DNA from: Phycisphaerae bacterium | GTDB taxonomy: Bacteria; Planctomycetota; Phycisphaerae; SM23-33 | Length of the DNA: 50,461 nt | Assembly: GCA_003551645.1 (NCBI GenBank) | Contig: PUND01000114.1 | Location: 1-50,461 of the forward strand | Direction of reading: 5' to 3' | In this document: positions 28,660-38,054 of the stretch, piece after piece | Position numbering within the stretch: position 1 is the stretch's first letter | Layout: every line of letters begins with the position of its first letter | Translations under genes and position numbers: made by a program | The notes under the pieces: generated by a model | The model's input: only the letters and a program-made list of their open reading frames with translations | Databases searched by the model: none | Told to the model about the DNA's origin: nothing

Positions 28660-31623
28660 ATGACAGCACGAGCCAGGATAGGATACGCGTCAGTATGCCT
28701 GTTGCTCGCCTCGACCGCCGCAGGCGGCGACGGCGCCATACGCTCCCTTCACGTAGATGGCGGGACCATCTGGGCCGCAGGCGACGCTTCCACCGTCCTG
28801 GTCAGCAGGGACTCAGGCAACAGCTTCAGTCGCGTGGAGGTTCCGATTAAGGCCGACTTCGAGGCCGTCTCCGTCGAGGGCGACACCGTCCGCCTGCTCG
28901 GTGGACAGGCCGTTTACGGCCACCCGGACGCGCGCGAACGCGCCGTCATCCTCCGCAGCGACGACGGCGGAAAGACCTTCGAGCAGGCGCCCGCCCCGCC
29001 GGGAGGACGGCTCTACGGCGGTGCGTTCGATGCCCGCGCGGCCGTTGTCTTCGGTGAAGCCACGCCGAACGCCCCCTCCGGCGTCTGGCGAACCGTAACC
29101 GCCGGGGCCAGATGGACGCCCGTTGAGTCAGAACAGGACGGATACCTGCTCGGCGGCGATTTCTCCGGCGTACGGCTGGGTTACGCCGTCGGCGGTAATC
29201 GCCGCATCATGAGCATCCGCAGACTCAAAGAGCCGGACATCCGCCCCCCTCCGCTGAACTCGAGGCACGCCCTGCGGGCAGCGGCACTGTCGGACGAGCA
29301 GACCTGCTGGGCCGTCGGCGACGCCGGAACGGTGCTCAAAAGCCGCCCGGGCGGTCAGCCATGGGATAAGCAAGCCCTCCCGGCCCCGCCGGAAACGGAA
29401 ACGCTCGCCGACTTTAGTGCCGTCTGCTCACCATCGCCCGAAACCGTCTATGTCGGCGGTGGCGTCATGGGGAGCATCTTCCGCACCACCGACGGCGGCG
29501 AAAATTGGCGGCGGCTGGATGCGCCCGGCCCCGGCGCCGTCCATACACTGACCGCCGTTGACGACGATGTCGTGTTCGCCGGCGGCGATTCCGGCCGAAT
29601 CTGGCGCAGCAACGACGGAGGCCTGAACTGGAAGCGCCTGCACGGGCCGGAGAGCACCGACGTCCTGTTCATCATCTCACCGGCCGAAACGACGGTGTAC
29701 CCGGCAATCGTCGCCCACGCGCTCTCCGGTGCGGATGTGGCGGTGGTTTTTGCCACTTGCCCGGAAGGCCCGGCCGGTGCAGCCCCGGACCAGGCGCTGC
29801 GCGCGGCGGCCGCCGAAGCCGGCGCCGGCGGGATAACCGTATTCGGCAGCTTCCCCTCGCTGGCCGCGAGTGATTATCACACGCTCACGGCCGATCATGC
29901 GCTGGAGGAGTGGACGGACGCTCTGAACGCCCCGGCCAGAGATGAAATGCTTCGGCACATGGCCGCTGTGATACGCCTTTATCGCCCGGCGGTGGTAGCA
30001 CTGGGACCGGATACATCGCACAAATCCGGAGCGGCGGCGGAGCGCGGCTTCGTTTCGGAACTGGCCCGGGAGGCGGTCGATCTGGCGGCCGACGAGGGCG
30101 CCTTCGACGAACTTGAGCAGGTGAACCTGCCGCCGTGGAAGGTTCAGCGGGTCTTCACGGGCATGGAAGGCAACGACCGATGGACCGGTCCGTGGCGCCG
30201 CCGGGAGAGCGACGGCAGAGACGGCAACTTCAGCATCGACGCAACCGCCTTCGCCGCCGCGGCCGACAATCACCCCATAGAGATGCTCTCGCAGCGGGCG
30301 ATCTGGCGACTGCCGGGAACCGGCCCGACGGACCGACCCGCCACGATTACCAACTACCGGTGCGAAGACGAGCATCGTCGCCTGCCGCTGTTCACCACCG
30401 GCCTTACGTCTCACTCCCTTCGAGCCGATCGCGTTGACGACCACCTGAGCCAACTCGCCTCGGCCGCGCAAGTCCGCTTCGCATCTGCGCGGGGCAATCT
30501 GGTCACCGCGCTAGGCCCCCTGATGCGGATCGCCGAACACCAGGACGCCGACGACGCCGCACGCGTACTCGCCGCCGACCGCATACTGCTGACATGGTGC
30601 GGACTGCTGGAGCAGGGACGCTTCCAGGAGGCCGGCCAGGCGGAGAGAAAGTTTCTGCGGATAGGCCGGTCTCATCCGCTCTACGAACAGGTCAGAGTTA
30701 CGGCGCTTGTGCGCGCAACCTCGCGGGAGTGGCTGGCTCAGCTCACCGCCGAGGGTCCGCAGCAGCCGTTCGCCCACGAGGAACGGGAACAGGCCATTGG
30801 ATCATTCGCCGAAATGCCCGCCTGGTCGCTGTCAGCCCCGGGGCGCATGCTTCATGGGCGGGCGCTTGCCACGGCCGGACGTCAGGCCGACGCGGCCGAT
30901 GTGTACCAGCGACTGGCGGACGGACCTTACCCGCCTTACTGGCGAAACCGGGGGTTGCTGGAGCTTGTGGACACCATCGAGCGTCTGCCGGATGAGGACA
31001 GGCCCCGCGTCGTACAGGCCATGCCCATAAACATCCGCGGGCAAATCGACGGGCGGATGGATGAGGACTTCTGGTCCGACGCGACAACAACCGCCCTGCT
31101 GAAGCCGGACGGCTCAACCCCGCGCTACCTTCCTTCGGCTACCATGAAGGCCGTGCGCGCGCAGGCCCTCGTGGTGCTGGGCTTCCGCCTGCCGGCCTAT
31201 GACGACGAGCACTGGCGGCTGGACGTTGCCGTCGACGGCGACCGGGACGGCTGGACACAGCTTGTCGTCACCTGCGATACACGCGGGGACAGCTCCGTAC
31301 GCCTGGTAACCCGCTGCGGCCCGGATGCCAGCCCCGCACCGGATACCGCGATGGTCGCCGTCGCCGAAGACAATGACGGCTATTCCGCGGAGATTGCAAT
31401 ACCTGTCGCGGCCGTGGGGTCGGACAGCGGACCTGACGCATGGGGCTTCCAGGTCCGCGCGACGTTCGACGACGGCGGCCGCAGGCAATGCCTATACGCC
31501 CAGCCGCAGGACGACCCGCGGCTACTGCCGGAACGCTACGGGCTGCTCGTGCTGCCGCGGGCGGCCGGGCCGCCGAGCAATGGCGACGAAGACCCGCCGC
31601 CACAGACCCCCGCCCGCCGATAG
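28660..31623 (+). CDS. Secreted multidomain protein: YCF48/BNR-like repeats, PIG-L-like degenerate domain, helical region, C-terminal CBM9/DOMON-like domain
   Basis: Signal peptide; repeated DGGKTFEQ / TDGGENWRRL / NDGGLNWKRL; DVLFIISPAETTVYPAIVAHALSGADVAVVFAT...IRLYRPAVVALGPDTSH; C-term INIRGQIDGRMDEDFWSDA...DVAVDGDRDGWTQLVVTCDTRGD...YSAEIAIPVAAVG. Confidence 0.75.
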   Translation: MTARARIGYASVCLLLASTAAGGDGAIRSLHVDGGTIWAAGDASTVLVSRDSGNSFSRVEVPIKADFEAVSVEGDTVRLLGGQAVYGHPDARERAVILRSDDGGKTFEQAPAPPGGRLYGGAFDARAAVVFGEATPNAPSGVWRTVTAGARWTPVESEQDGYLLGGDFSGVRLGYAVGGNRRIMSIRRLKEPDIRPPPLNSRHALRAAALSDEQTCWAVGDAGTVLKSRPGGQPWDKQALPAPPETETLADFSAVCSPSPETVYVGGGVMGSIFRTTDGGENWRRLDAPGPGAVHTLTAVDDDVVFAGGDSGRIWRSNDGGLNWKRLHGPESTDVLFIISPAETTVYPAIVAHALSGADVAVVFATCPEGPAGAAPDQALRAAAAEAGAGGITVFGSFPSLAASDYHTLTADHALEEWTDALNAPARDEMLRHMAAVIRLYRPAVVALGPDTSHKSGAAAERGFVSELAREAVDLAADEGAFDELEQVNLPPWKVQRVFTGMEGNDRWTGPWRRRESDGRDGNFSIDATAFAAAADNHPIEMLSQRAIWRLPGTGPTDRPATITNYRCEDEHRRLPLFTTGLTSHSLRADRVDDHLSQLASAAQVRFASARGNLVTALGPLMRIAEHQDADDAARVLAADRILLTWCGLLEQGRFQEAGQAERKFLRIGRSHPLYEQVRVTALVRATSREWLAQLTAEGPQQPFAHEEREQAIGSFAEMPAWSLSAPGRMLHGRALATAGRQADAADVYQRLADGPYPPYWRNRGLLELVDTIERLPDEDRPRVVQAMPINIRGQIDGRMDEDFWSDATTTALLKPDGSTPRYLPSATMKAVRAQALVVLGFRLPAYDDEHWRLDVAVDGDRDGWTQLVVTCDTRGDSSVRLVTRCGPDASPAPDTAMVAVAEDNDGYSAEIAIPVAAVGSDSGPDAWGFQVRATFDDGGRRQCLYAQPQDDPRLLPERYGLLVLPRAAGPPSNGDEDPPPQTPARR

Positions 31624-31657
31624 CGTCTGGGCGAGATTCGTTCCCCACGCCGGTGGC

Positions 31658-32458
31658 TTATTCGCCTGTCACGCGGACCTCGGCGCCCACGCCCGCGGAC
31701 ATCGCATAGGACGCCCTATCCTGGTTGATAGCAACCTCAAGAAGCCCCATCGAGTTTATCAGCGCAAGCGGCTCTCCCGGCTCGACGTGGCCGTAGCTTA
31801 TTCTCAACGGTCCTATCCGCGTCCGGGCGCACCAGACTACGGCCCTGGCGGGGTCCTGCCAGCGACGTGATATCGCATCCGCCGGTATGTTGCTAACCAG
31901 GTTGCCGAAATGGTCCACGTATATGACCTGGCCGATGATTGCGTCCACATCCTCGCTCGGCTCCGGGGTCTGGAGCATCTTGTAGGTCTGCGGCGTGGGG
32001 CCTAGCCGACGCGGGTCCAGCCCTTCCAGCAGCCGGACGGCCAGCGGCGCGAATACGTCGCGACCGTGAAACGTGCTCGATGGCGGGGCCGACGGGACGT
32101 AATCGGCGTTGCGGCAGAGGCGGATCAGCTCCAGCGGCGCCGACCTGGCCACGAACGTGATGACGCCGTTGTCCGGAAACAGGAACTGCCGCCCGCCGAA
32201 ACGCGCGTACAGCAGTTGGCGATCAGTCCCGACCGTCGGGTCAACGACTACCACGTTCAGCGTCCCAGGCGGGAACCACGGCGCCGTATGCGCCAGGACC
32301 AGCCCCGCAGCCAGCACATCATGGGCGGGTATGTCGTGGCTGATGTCCACTATACGGAGGTCCCGGGAGCCGCTGAGCAGCACGCCCTTCATCGCGGCCA
32401 CATAAGGGCCTTCTCGGCCGAAGTCGGTCAGCAGTGTCAGAAGTTTTTGCTTGGCCAT
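31658..32458 (-). CDS. SAM hydrolase / SAM hydroxide adenosyltransferase family (DUF62)
   Basis: LLTLLTDFGREGPYVAAMKGVLLSGSRDLRIVDISHDIPAHDVLAAGLVLAH, PPGTLNVVVVDPTVGTDRQLLYA, FLFPDNGVIT, GQVIYVDHFGNLVSNI. Confidence 0.93.
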   Translation of the reverse strand: MAKQKLLTLLTDFGREGPYVAAMKGVLLSGSRDLRIVDISHDIPAHDVLAAGLVLAHTAPWFPPGTLNVVVVDPTVGTDRQLLYARFGGRQFLFPDNGVITFVARSAPLELIRLCRNADYVPSAPPSSTFHGRDVFAPLAVRLLEGLDPRRLGPTPQTYKMLQTPEPSEDVDAIIGQVIYVDHFGNLVSNIPADAISRRWQDPARAVVWCARTRIGPLRISYGHVEPGEPLALINSMGLLEVAINQDRASYAMSAGVGAEVRVTGE

Positions 32459-32511
32459 CTCTTCCTGCTCGCTTTGACGGTTGCCCTCCGCCGCCGGTCC
32501 TTATAATAAAA

Positions 32512-33174
32512 ATGACCATGAACGACCAGAAAGACAAATACGCCGCCGACCGTCGCCGCATGGTCGAACGTCAGCTTCGCTCGCGCGGAATCTCAAACCC
32601 TCGACTGTTGGAAGCTTTTGAACGCGTTCCGAGGGAGCTTTTCGTACCGGCCGATCACGCGCACGAGGCCTACAGAGACCACCCTGTGCCTATCGGCAAC
32701 GGCCAGACCATTTCCCAGCCGTATATCGTGGCCCTGATGATACAGGAGCTTGACCCCGGACCGGGCGACCGGATTCTCGATGTCGGCGCCGGCAGCGGCT
32801 ACCAGACCGCGATTCTGGCGCATCTGGCCGGCCACGTGTACGCCATGGAGCGGATCGAGTCGCTGGCCGAACAGGCGACCGGGGCAGTCGGCGCGTTGAA
32901 CCTGACCAACGTCAGCTTCCGCACCGGCGACGGTACGCTCGGCTGGCCAGAAGAAGCCCCCTTCCACGGCATCATTTGCGCTGCGGCCGCCCCGGAGGTG
33001 CCCCACGCCTGGACAGACCAGCTCGCCGACGGCGGCCACATCGTGGTCCCGGTAGGCGAACCGGGCGCCCAGAAGCTTATCCGCCTCGATAAGAGCGAAG
33101 GTCGAATTCTCCGCCAGGACATCTGCAACGTGCGTTTCGTCAAGCTCATCGGGCAGGAGGGCTGGCCGGATTAG
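32512..33174 (+). CDS. pcm: Protein-L-isoaspartate O-methyltransferase
   Basis: MVERQLRSRGISNPRLLEAFERVPRELFVP, YRDHPVPIGNGQTISQPYIVALM, RILDVGAGSGYQTAILA. Confidence 0.96.
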   Translation: MTMNDQKDKYAADRRRMVERQLRSRGISNPRLLEAFERVPRELFVPADHAHEAYRDHPVPIGNGQTISQPYIVALMIQELDPGPGDRILDVGAGSGYQTAILAHLAGHVYAMERIESLAEQATGAVGALNLTNVSFRTGDGTLGWPEEAPFHGIICAAAAPEVPHAWTDQLADGGHIVVPVGEPGAQKLIRLDKSEGRILRQDICNVRFVKLIGQEGWPD

Positions 33175-33403
33175 CGTTAGTGAGAATGCGCCGGCAGGAC
33201 CAGGACACACCCCCTTACGAAACAGATCATCGCTGGGGCGGATACGGATACACTACCTCGCGCGCACGATGGTCATCCCTGTTACCTTAGGGTTTTTGGT
33301 TTGCAAATGCCGCGTCGCCGGTCCATATAGTCAGGTCGGTAATGCGCCCGGCTTAAGCGGCCGCACAGGCGCATACGACGTGTTCAAGCCCCAGGAGGCA
33401 ATC

Positions 33404-35356
33404 ATGCCCCAGCAGCAGGCGCAACTGATGAATCTTACGGATAAGTCGCTACGCCGCACCACGCAGCGCTACGAGACCTTCTTCGGAGGCGGCGGCGGGA
33501 TGGTGGAGACTACACTGGTCTCGCTCGACCGCGCCGACTGCGACGCCGCCGACGGCCTGGCGCGGGTTACCTTCCACGAGAGTGGCGCATCCGTCGAGTG
33601 GCTGCCCGAGGCGGTCGAGCTTCCGGAGAACTGGCAGGGCTTCGACGCCCTGACTCTCTCGGCCGTCGGCGCCGACAAGCCGTTGAAGCTCACACTGACA
33701 ATACTGCACGCCCGCTGCCGGCTGGTCGAGACCGCAGAGCTTGGCGCGGGCGATGAGGCCGAACTGAACATAGACCTCATCGACCTGCCCCTTGCCGCCG
33801 GCATAAAGCCGCTCTTTGAGCCGACCGGGCTTAAGATATCGGCCGAGTGGGAAGGCGAAGGCCCTCGAAGCGTGGCACTGCGGGAGATGCGGCTGGTCCC
33901 GGCCACATCTGAAAGACCCCGACCTTGTGTGGACCGCTTCGGCCAGAGGGTCAACGGCGACTGGCCCGGCAAGGTCAGGTCCGAGGATGAACTTCGGGCC
34001 GCGGCCGAAAAGGAAGTCGAGAAGCTTGCCGACTTGTCCCCCCCTCCCGATCGCGACGCCTACGGCGGCTGGACCGGCGGCCCCGACGCGCCGCGATTTG
34101 AAGCGACGGGCTTTTTCCGCGTGGAGCAGAACGACGATGGGCGATGGTGGCTGGTGGACCCCGAAGGCAACCCCTTCATATCGGTCGGAACAACCGGCGT
34201 GCGAACCACCGACCAGACACCGGTCGAAGGCAGGGAGTTTCTGTACGAGGAGCTGCCCGACAAGGACGGGCCTTACGGCTCGGCGTGGCTGGATAAGGGG
34301 CTGAGCTTCTACAAGCTTAACGCGCTGCGCAAGTACGGCTCGCTGGAGGCCTGGCGCGACCGCGTGCTGGAGCGTTTCCGCAAGTTGGGCTTCAATACAA
34401 TCGCCAACTGGTCGGAGGAGATAATGCTCCGCCAGCAGGTGGTCCCCCACGTGCGGACGCTCAGCTCCCGCCTTGAAGGCGCCCCAATGGCGAGCCGCAG
34501 ATTCGCCGACGTATTCGACCCGAAGTGGGAGCGGGTGCTGGACGAATCATTCGCCGAGCTGGCCGCCCCGAATAAGGACGACCCGTGGCTAATCGGCTAC
34601 TTCGTGGACAACGAGATGCCGTGGCGCAATCTGCGCCTGCTGTCGGCGCCGCCGGGCGCCGCCGTGCGCAAGGCGTGGGCGGACTTCTGCCGGGAGCGCT
34701 TCGCCGACCTCCAGGAGGCGCGGAAGGTCCTGGGCGCGGAGTTTTCGGACTGGTCGGACGTCGCGGAGATGACCCAGGAGCAGATTCCCGACTCCGGCCC
34801 CGCGAGAGAGGCGATGGACGGCTTCGAGGCCGTGTACGCGGACAGATACTTCTCGGCCGTTCGCCGCATCCTCAAGAGCCACGACCCCAACCACATGTAC
34901 ATGGGCTGCCGGTTCGTAAGGCGGATGCCGGCCGAGGAGATAGTCACCGCCGCAGGGAAGTATTCAGACATCGTCAGCGTCAACTGCTACGGGCCGTATC
35001 CGCAGCGGAAGGAGTTCCAGCCGTGGCACGACGTCAGCGGCCGGCCGATACTCATCGGCGAGCACCATCTGCCGCTATGGAGCGAGCGTCAGCTACAGCC
35101 GCTATACCGGGCCTTCACACCGGCCGAACGGCGGACCGGATACGTCAAATACGTCAGCGAGTTCGTGAAGATGCCCTTCGGGCTTGGCTGCCACTGGTTT
35201 CAGCACGCCGACCAGCCGCTGACAGGCCGCTTCCAGGACGGCGAGGACCAGCCGGTGGGATTTGTCGATATCACCGACCAGCCGCACCCGGAGCTTTTCG
35301 AGGCGGCCCGCGAGGTGACCGAGAACATGTACCGCTGGCACGCCGCCAGCGAGTAG
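33404..35356 (+). CDS. GH50 agarase-like glycoside hydrolase
   Basis: GFFRVEQNDDGRWWLVDPEGNPFISVGTTGV, FNTIANWSEE, DDPWLIGYFVDNEMPWRN, RPILIGEHHLPLW, GLGCHWFQHADQPLTGRFQDGEDQPVGFVDITD; no evident signal peptide. Confidence 0.82.
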   Translation: MPQQQAQLMNLTDKSLRRTTQRYETFFGGGGGMVETTLVSLDRADCDAADGLARVTFHESGASVEWLPEAVELPENWQGFDALTLSAVGADKPLKLTLTILHARCRLVETAELGAGDEAELNIDLIDLPLAAGIKPLFEPTGLKISAEWEGEGPRSVALREMRLVPATSERPRPCVDRFGQRVNGDWPGKVRSEDELRAAAEKEVEKLADLSPPPDRDAYGGWTGGPDAPRFEATGFFRVEQNDDGRWWLVDPEGNPFISVGTTGVRTTDQTPVEGREFLYEELPDKDGPYGSAWLDKGLSFYKLNALRKYGSLEAWRDRVLERFRKLGFNTIANWSEEIMLRQQVVPHVRTLSSRLEGAPMASRRFADVFDPKWERVLDESFAELAAPNKDDPWLIGYFVDNEMPWRNLRLLSAPPGAAVRKAWADFCRERFADLQEARKVLGAEFSDWSDVAEMTQEQIPDSGPAREAMDGFEAVYADRYFSAVRRILKSHDPNHMYMGCRFVRRMPAEEIVTAAGKYSDIVSVNCYGPYPQRKEFQPWHDVSGRPILIGEHHLPLWSERQLQPLYRAFTPAERRTGYVKYVSEFVKMPFGLGCHWFQHADQPLTGRFQDGEDQPVGFVDITDQPHPELFEAAREVTENMYRWHAASE

Positions 35357-35438
35357 CACGAAGCGGCGCGGAACTCGCGTTCCGGACTGGTGCCGGACAA
35401 TCGCAGGGGTAACCCAAAATGATTGCCCGGCAGATTGC

Positions 35439-35466
35439 TTGACACAGTCGGCGACGATGGTATTAT
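35439..35466 (+). promoter_or_regulatory. Sigma70-like promoter (TTGACA-16-TATTAT) for the LysM lipoprotein gene
   Basis: TTGACA 35439-35444, TATTAT 35461-35466, 42 bp before ATG. Confidence 0.7.
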
Positions 35467-35507
35467 CGGACCGTCAGTTAATCGCGAACCTTCATGGAGG
35501 ATGCACA

Positions 35508-35900
35508 ATGCGCTACACACTGACAGCAGTCGCGCTAGTGGGGCTTCTGATCGGCTGCAACGGCCAGGACGGCCCCCAGACCACCGAGATCGACCCGCCC
35601 ACTCGCACACTGGATCAGCTTTCGCCGGAGCATGACGGCCCGGCGGACATGCACCAGCGAGACAGGGACGGTATGCCTCCGCCGGCCACCTTCGAGGCCG
35701 AATCGCCGGACAACGACCTTCCCGCCGGAGTCGTCCCCGGCGAGCAGAGCTACGTTGTCGAGGAGGGCGATACACTGTGGTCGATCGCCGAACGCCTGCT
35801 TGGCGACGGGCAGCGATGGCGGGACATCGTTGAGATGAACCCCGGCCTGGTCCCCGAAGAGCTTCATGCCGGACAGACCCTGAGTCTGCCGGAGGAGTGA
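35508..35900 (+). CDS. LysM-domain lipoprotein
   Basis: MRYTLTAVALVGLLIGCNGQ lipobox; YVVEEGDTLWSIAERLLGDGQRWRDIVEMNPGLVPEELHAGQTLSLP. Confidence 0.92.
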   Translation: MRYTLTAVALVGLLIGCNGQDGPQTTEIDPPTRTLDQLSPEHDGPADMHQRDRDGMPPPATFEAESPDNDLPAGVVPGEQSYVVEEGDTLWSIAERLLGDGQRWRDIVEMNPGLVPEELHAGQTLSLPEE

Positions 35901-35925
35901 ACCGGCGGATATCGGTCGCGACGCC

Positions 35926-38001
35926 GTGGGCGACATCACACTTGACACCGAGGTTCGGTTCGTAAAGGGCGTAGGCCCGAGGCGTGCCGAGCAGTTGTCG
36001 GCCTTGGGCGTCGAAACGGTCGAAGACCTCCTGACCTATTATCCGCGCCGGTTTGGACTGCGCCGACAGGCCCAGCCGATGGGCACCCTCCGCGGTGACG
36101 AGCAGACCGCCACGGTGGCCGGAGAGGTGGTCCACACAGGGTACAAGCCGTTCGGCCGTCGTCCCTACTTCGAGTGCACGCTGAGGGATGAGACCGGCTG
36201 GGTGGGCGTCAAGTGGTTCCACGGCGGCTATCTCCGCAGCCAGATCAGAGAAGGCATGACCATCGCCGTCAGCGGCAAGGTTGGCGTCTATCGTGAGGCG
36301 ATTCAATTCGTCAATCCGGAGTTCCAGACAATATGGGCTCCCGAGAGCACCGACCTGGACAAAGATGAGCTTATGCCGGTCTATCCGGCGGGCGGGCAGC
36401 TCAGCAGCGGACGGATAGCCCTGATAATCAAGAAGGTCCTGCCGAGGGCGAAGCATCTCATACCGGAAATACTGCCAGGGGACCTGCTCGCCGACCGGGC
36501 CTTGATGCCGCGGGCGGACGCCGTGGCCGCGATGCACCGGCCGGAGGACCGCGACCAGTGGGGACAGGCCCGCCGACGCATGGCATATGAGGAATGCCTG
36601 CTGATGCAACTGGGCATAGCCCTGGTGCGAATGCGCGAGGTCAGCAGGCCCGCACACCCGCTGGCCGGCAGCGAGGAAATCGACAGGCGCATCCGCGCCA
36701 GATTCCCGTTTGAACTGACGGCCGCACAGGACCGCGCCGTCTCCGACATCTCGGCCGACCTGTCTCGGGAGCGCCCGATGAACCGACTGCTCCAGGGCGA
36801 CGTCGGCTCCGGCAAGACCGTAGTGGCGCTATATGCGGCCCTGCTGGCCGTCGCCAATCGCAAGCAGGTCGCGATAATGGCGCCGACGGAGATACTCGCC
36901 GTCCAGCACTACCGCAATATCCGGCAGTACCTCGCCGGCAGCAGGGTTCGGATTGAGCTGCTGGTAGGCGGTCAAAGCCGGCAGCAGCGCCAGGAAACCC
37001 GCCACCGGCTGGCCGAAGGCGAGATAGACATAGTGGTAGGCACGCACGCGCTGGTGGAAGGCGACGTCCGCTTTAGTGAGCTTGCGCTGGTGGTGGTGGA
37101 TGAGCAGCACAAGTTCGGCGTCCGCCAGCGCAGCGGCATCCGCGGCAAGGGCCACGCGCCCCACTACCTTGTGATGACCGCCACGCCGATACCCCGGACT
37201 CTGGCGATGACTGTCTTCGGCGACCTCGACGTCTCGGTGATAGACGAGCTTCCGCCGGGCCGCGGCAAGACCGAAACCCGGGTAGCCCGCCGCAACGAAA
37301 TACCCGGGGTGCTGGAGTTCGTCAGGTCTCAACTGTCCGCCGACAGGCAGGCCTACTTCATCTACCCGCTGGTTAATCCCTCGGCGAACACCGACATGAC
37401 CGCCGCCCGGGACGCATACGAGGAGCTTGCCGGCGGCGAGCTGAAGGATTTCGGCGTGGCGCTTCTGCACGGACAGATGCCGGCCGATGAGAAGGACCGT
37501 GTGATGAGCGAATTCCGCGACGGTCGCGTGCGGGTGCTCGTGGCGTCGGTCGTGGTGGAGGTCGGCGTGGACGTTCCGTCGGCGGGCGTGATGGTCGTGA
37601 TGCACGCCGAGCGGTTCGGGCTTGCGCAGTTGCACCAGCTCCGCGGGCGCATCGGCAGGGGCGGAGACGATGCCGTCTGCATACTGGTCGCCGGCGGGAG
37701 CACCGACATGGCCGGGAAGCGTCTGGAAGTGCTCGAAAAGACCTCCGACGGATTCGAGATCGCCGAACAGGACCTTCGCCTCCGGGGGCCGGGAGAGCTT
37801 TTCGGCACGCGGCAGCACGGCCTGCCCGAACTCAAGGTGGCCGACCTTATCGAGGACTTCGATCTGCTCCGTCTGGCGAGGCGGGACTCATTCGCGATAG
37901 TGAAGTCCGACCCGGGACTGAACGCGCCGCACCACCAGCGTCTCCGCACCGAGATGCTCAAGGCCTACGCCGGGAAACTCGATCTGCTTACCGGCGGATA
38001 A
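35926..38001 (+). CDS. recG: ATP-dependent DNA helicase RecG
   Basis: VRFVKGVGPRRAEQLSALGV, LLQGDVGSGKTVVALYAALLA, VVVDEQHKFGVRQR, VMTATPIPRTLAMTVFGDLDVSVIDELPPGR, QLRGRIGRGG. Confidence 0.97.
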   Translation: MGDITLDTEVRFVKGVGPRRAEQLSALGVETVEDLLTYYPRRFGLRRQAQPMGTLRGDEQTATVAGEVVHTGYKPFGRRPYFECTLRDETGWVGVKWFHGGYLRSQIREGMTIAVSGKVGVYREAIQFVNPEFQTIWAPESTDLDKDELMPVYPAGGQLSSGRIALIIKKVLPRAKHLIPEILPGDLLADRALMPRADAVAAMHRPEDRDQWGQARRRMAYEECLLMQLGIALVRMREVSRPAHPLAGSEEIDRRIRARFPFELTAAQDRAVSDISADLSRERPMNRLLQGDVGSGKTVVALYAALLAVANRKQVAIMAPTEILAVQHYRNIRQYLAGSRVRIELLVGGQSRQQRQETRHRLAEGEIDIVVGTHALVEGDVRFSELALVVVDEQHKFGVRQRSGIRGKGHAPHYLVMTATPIPRTLAMTVFGDLDVSVIDELPPGRGKTETRVARRNEIPGVLEFVRSQLSADRQAYFIYPLVNPSANTDMTAARDAYEELAGGELKDFGVALLHGQMPADEKDRVMSEFRDGRVRVLVASVVVEVGVDVPSAGVMVVMHAERFGLAQLHQLRGRIGRGGDDAVCILVAGGSTDMAGKRLEVLEKTSDGFEIAEQDLRLRGPGELFGTRQHGLPELKVADLIEDFDLLRLARRDSFAIVKSDPGLNAPHHQRLRTEMLKAYAGKLDLLTGG

Positions 38002-38054
38002 GCGCCGCCCGGGGGCCGGGGGGCACATTCAGCGGCGACGTTCAAATTGTCGTG

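Noticed and set aside
35200-36657. 485-aa minus-strand ORF
   Set aside because: Runs antisense across the GH50-like, LysM and recG genes; shadow ORF.
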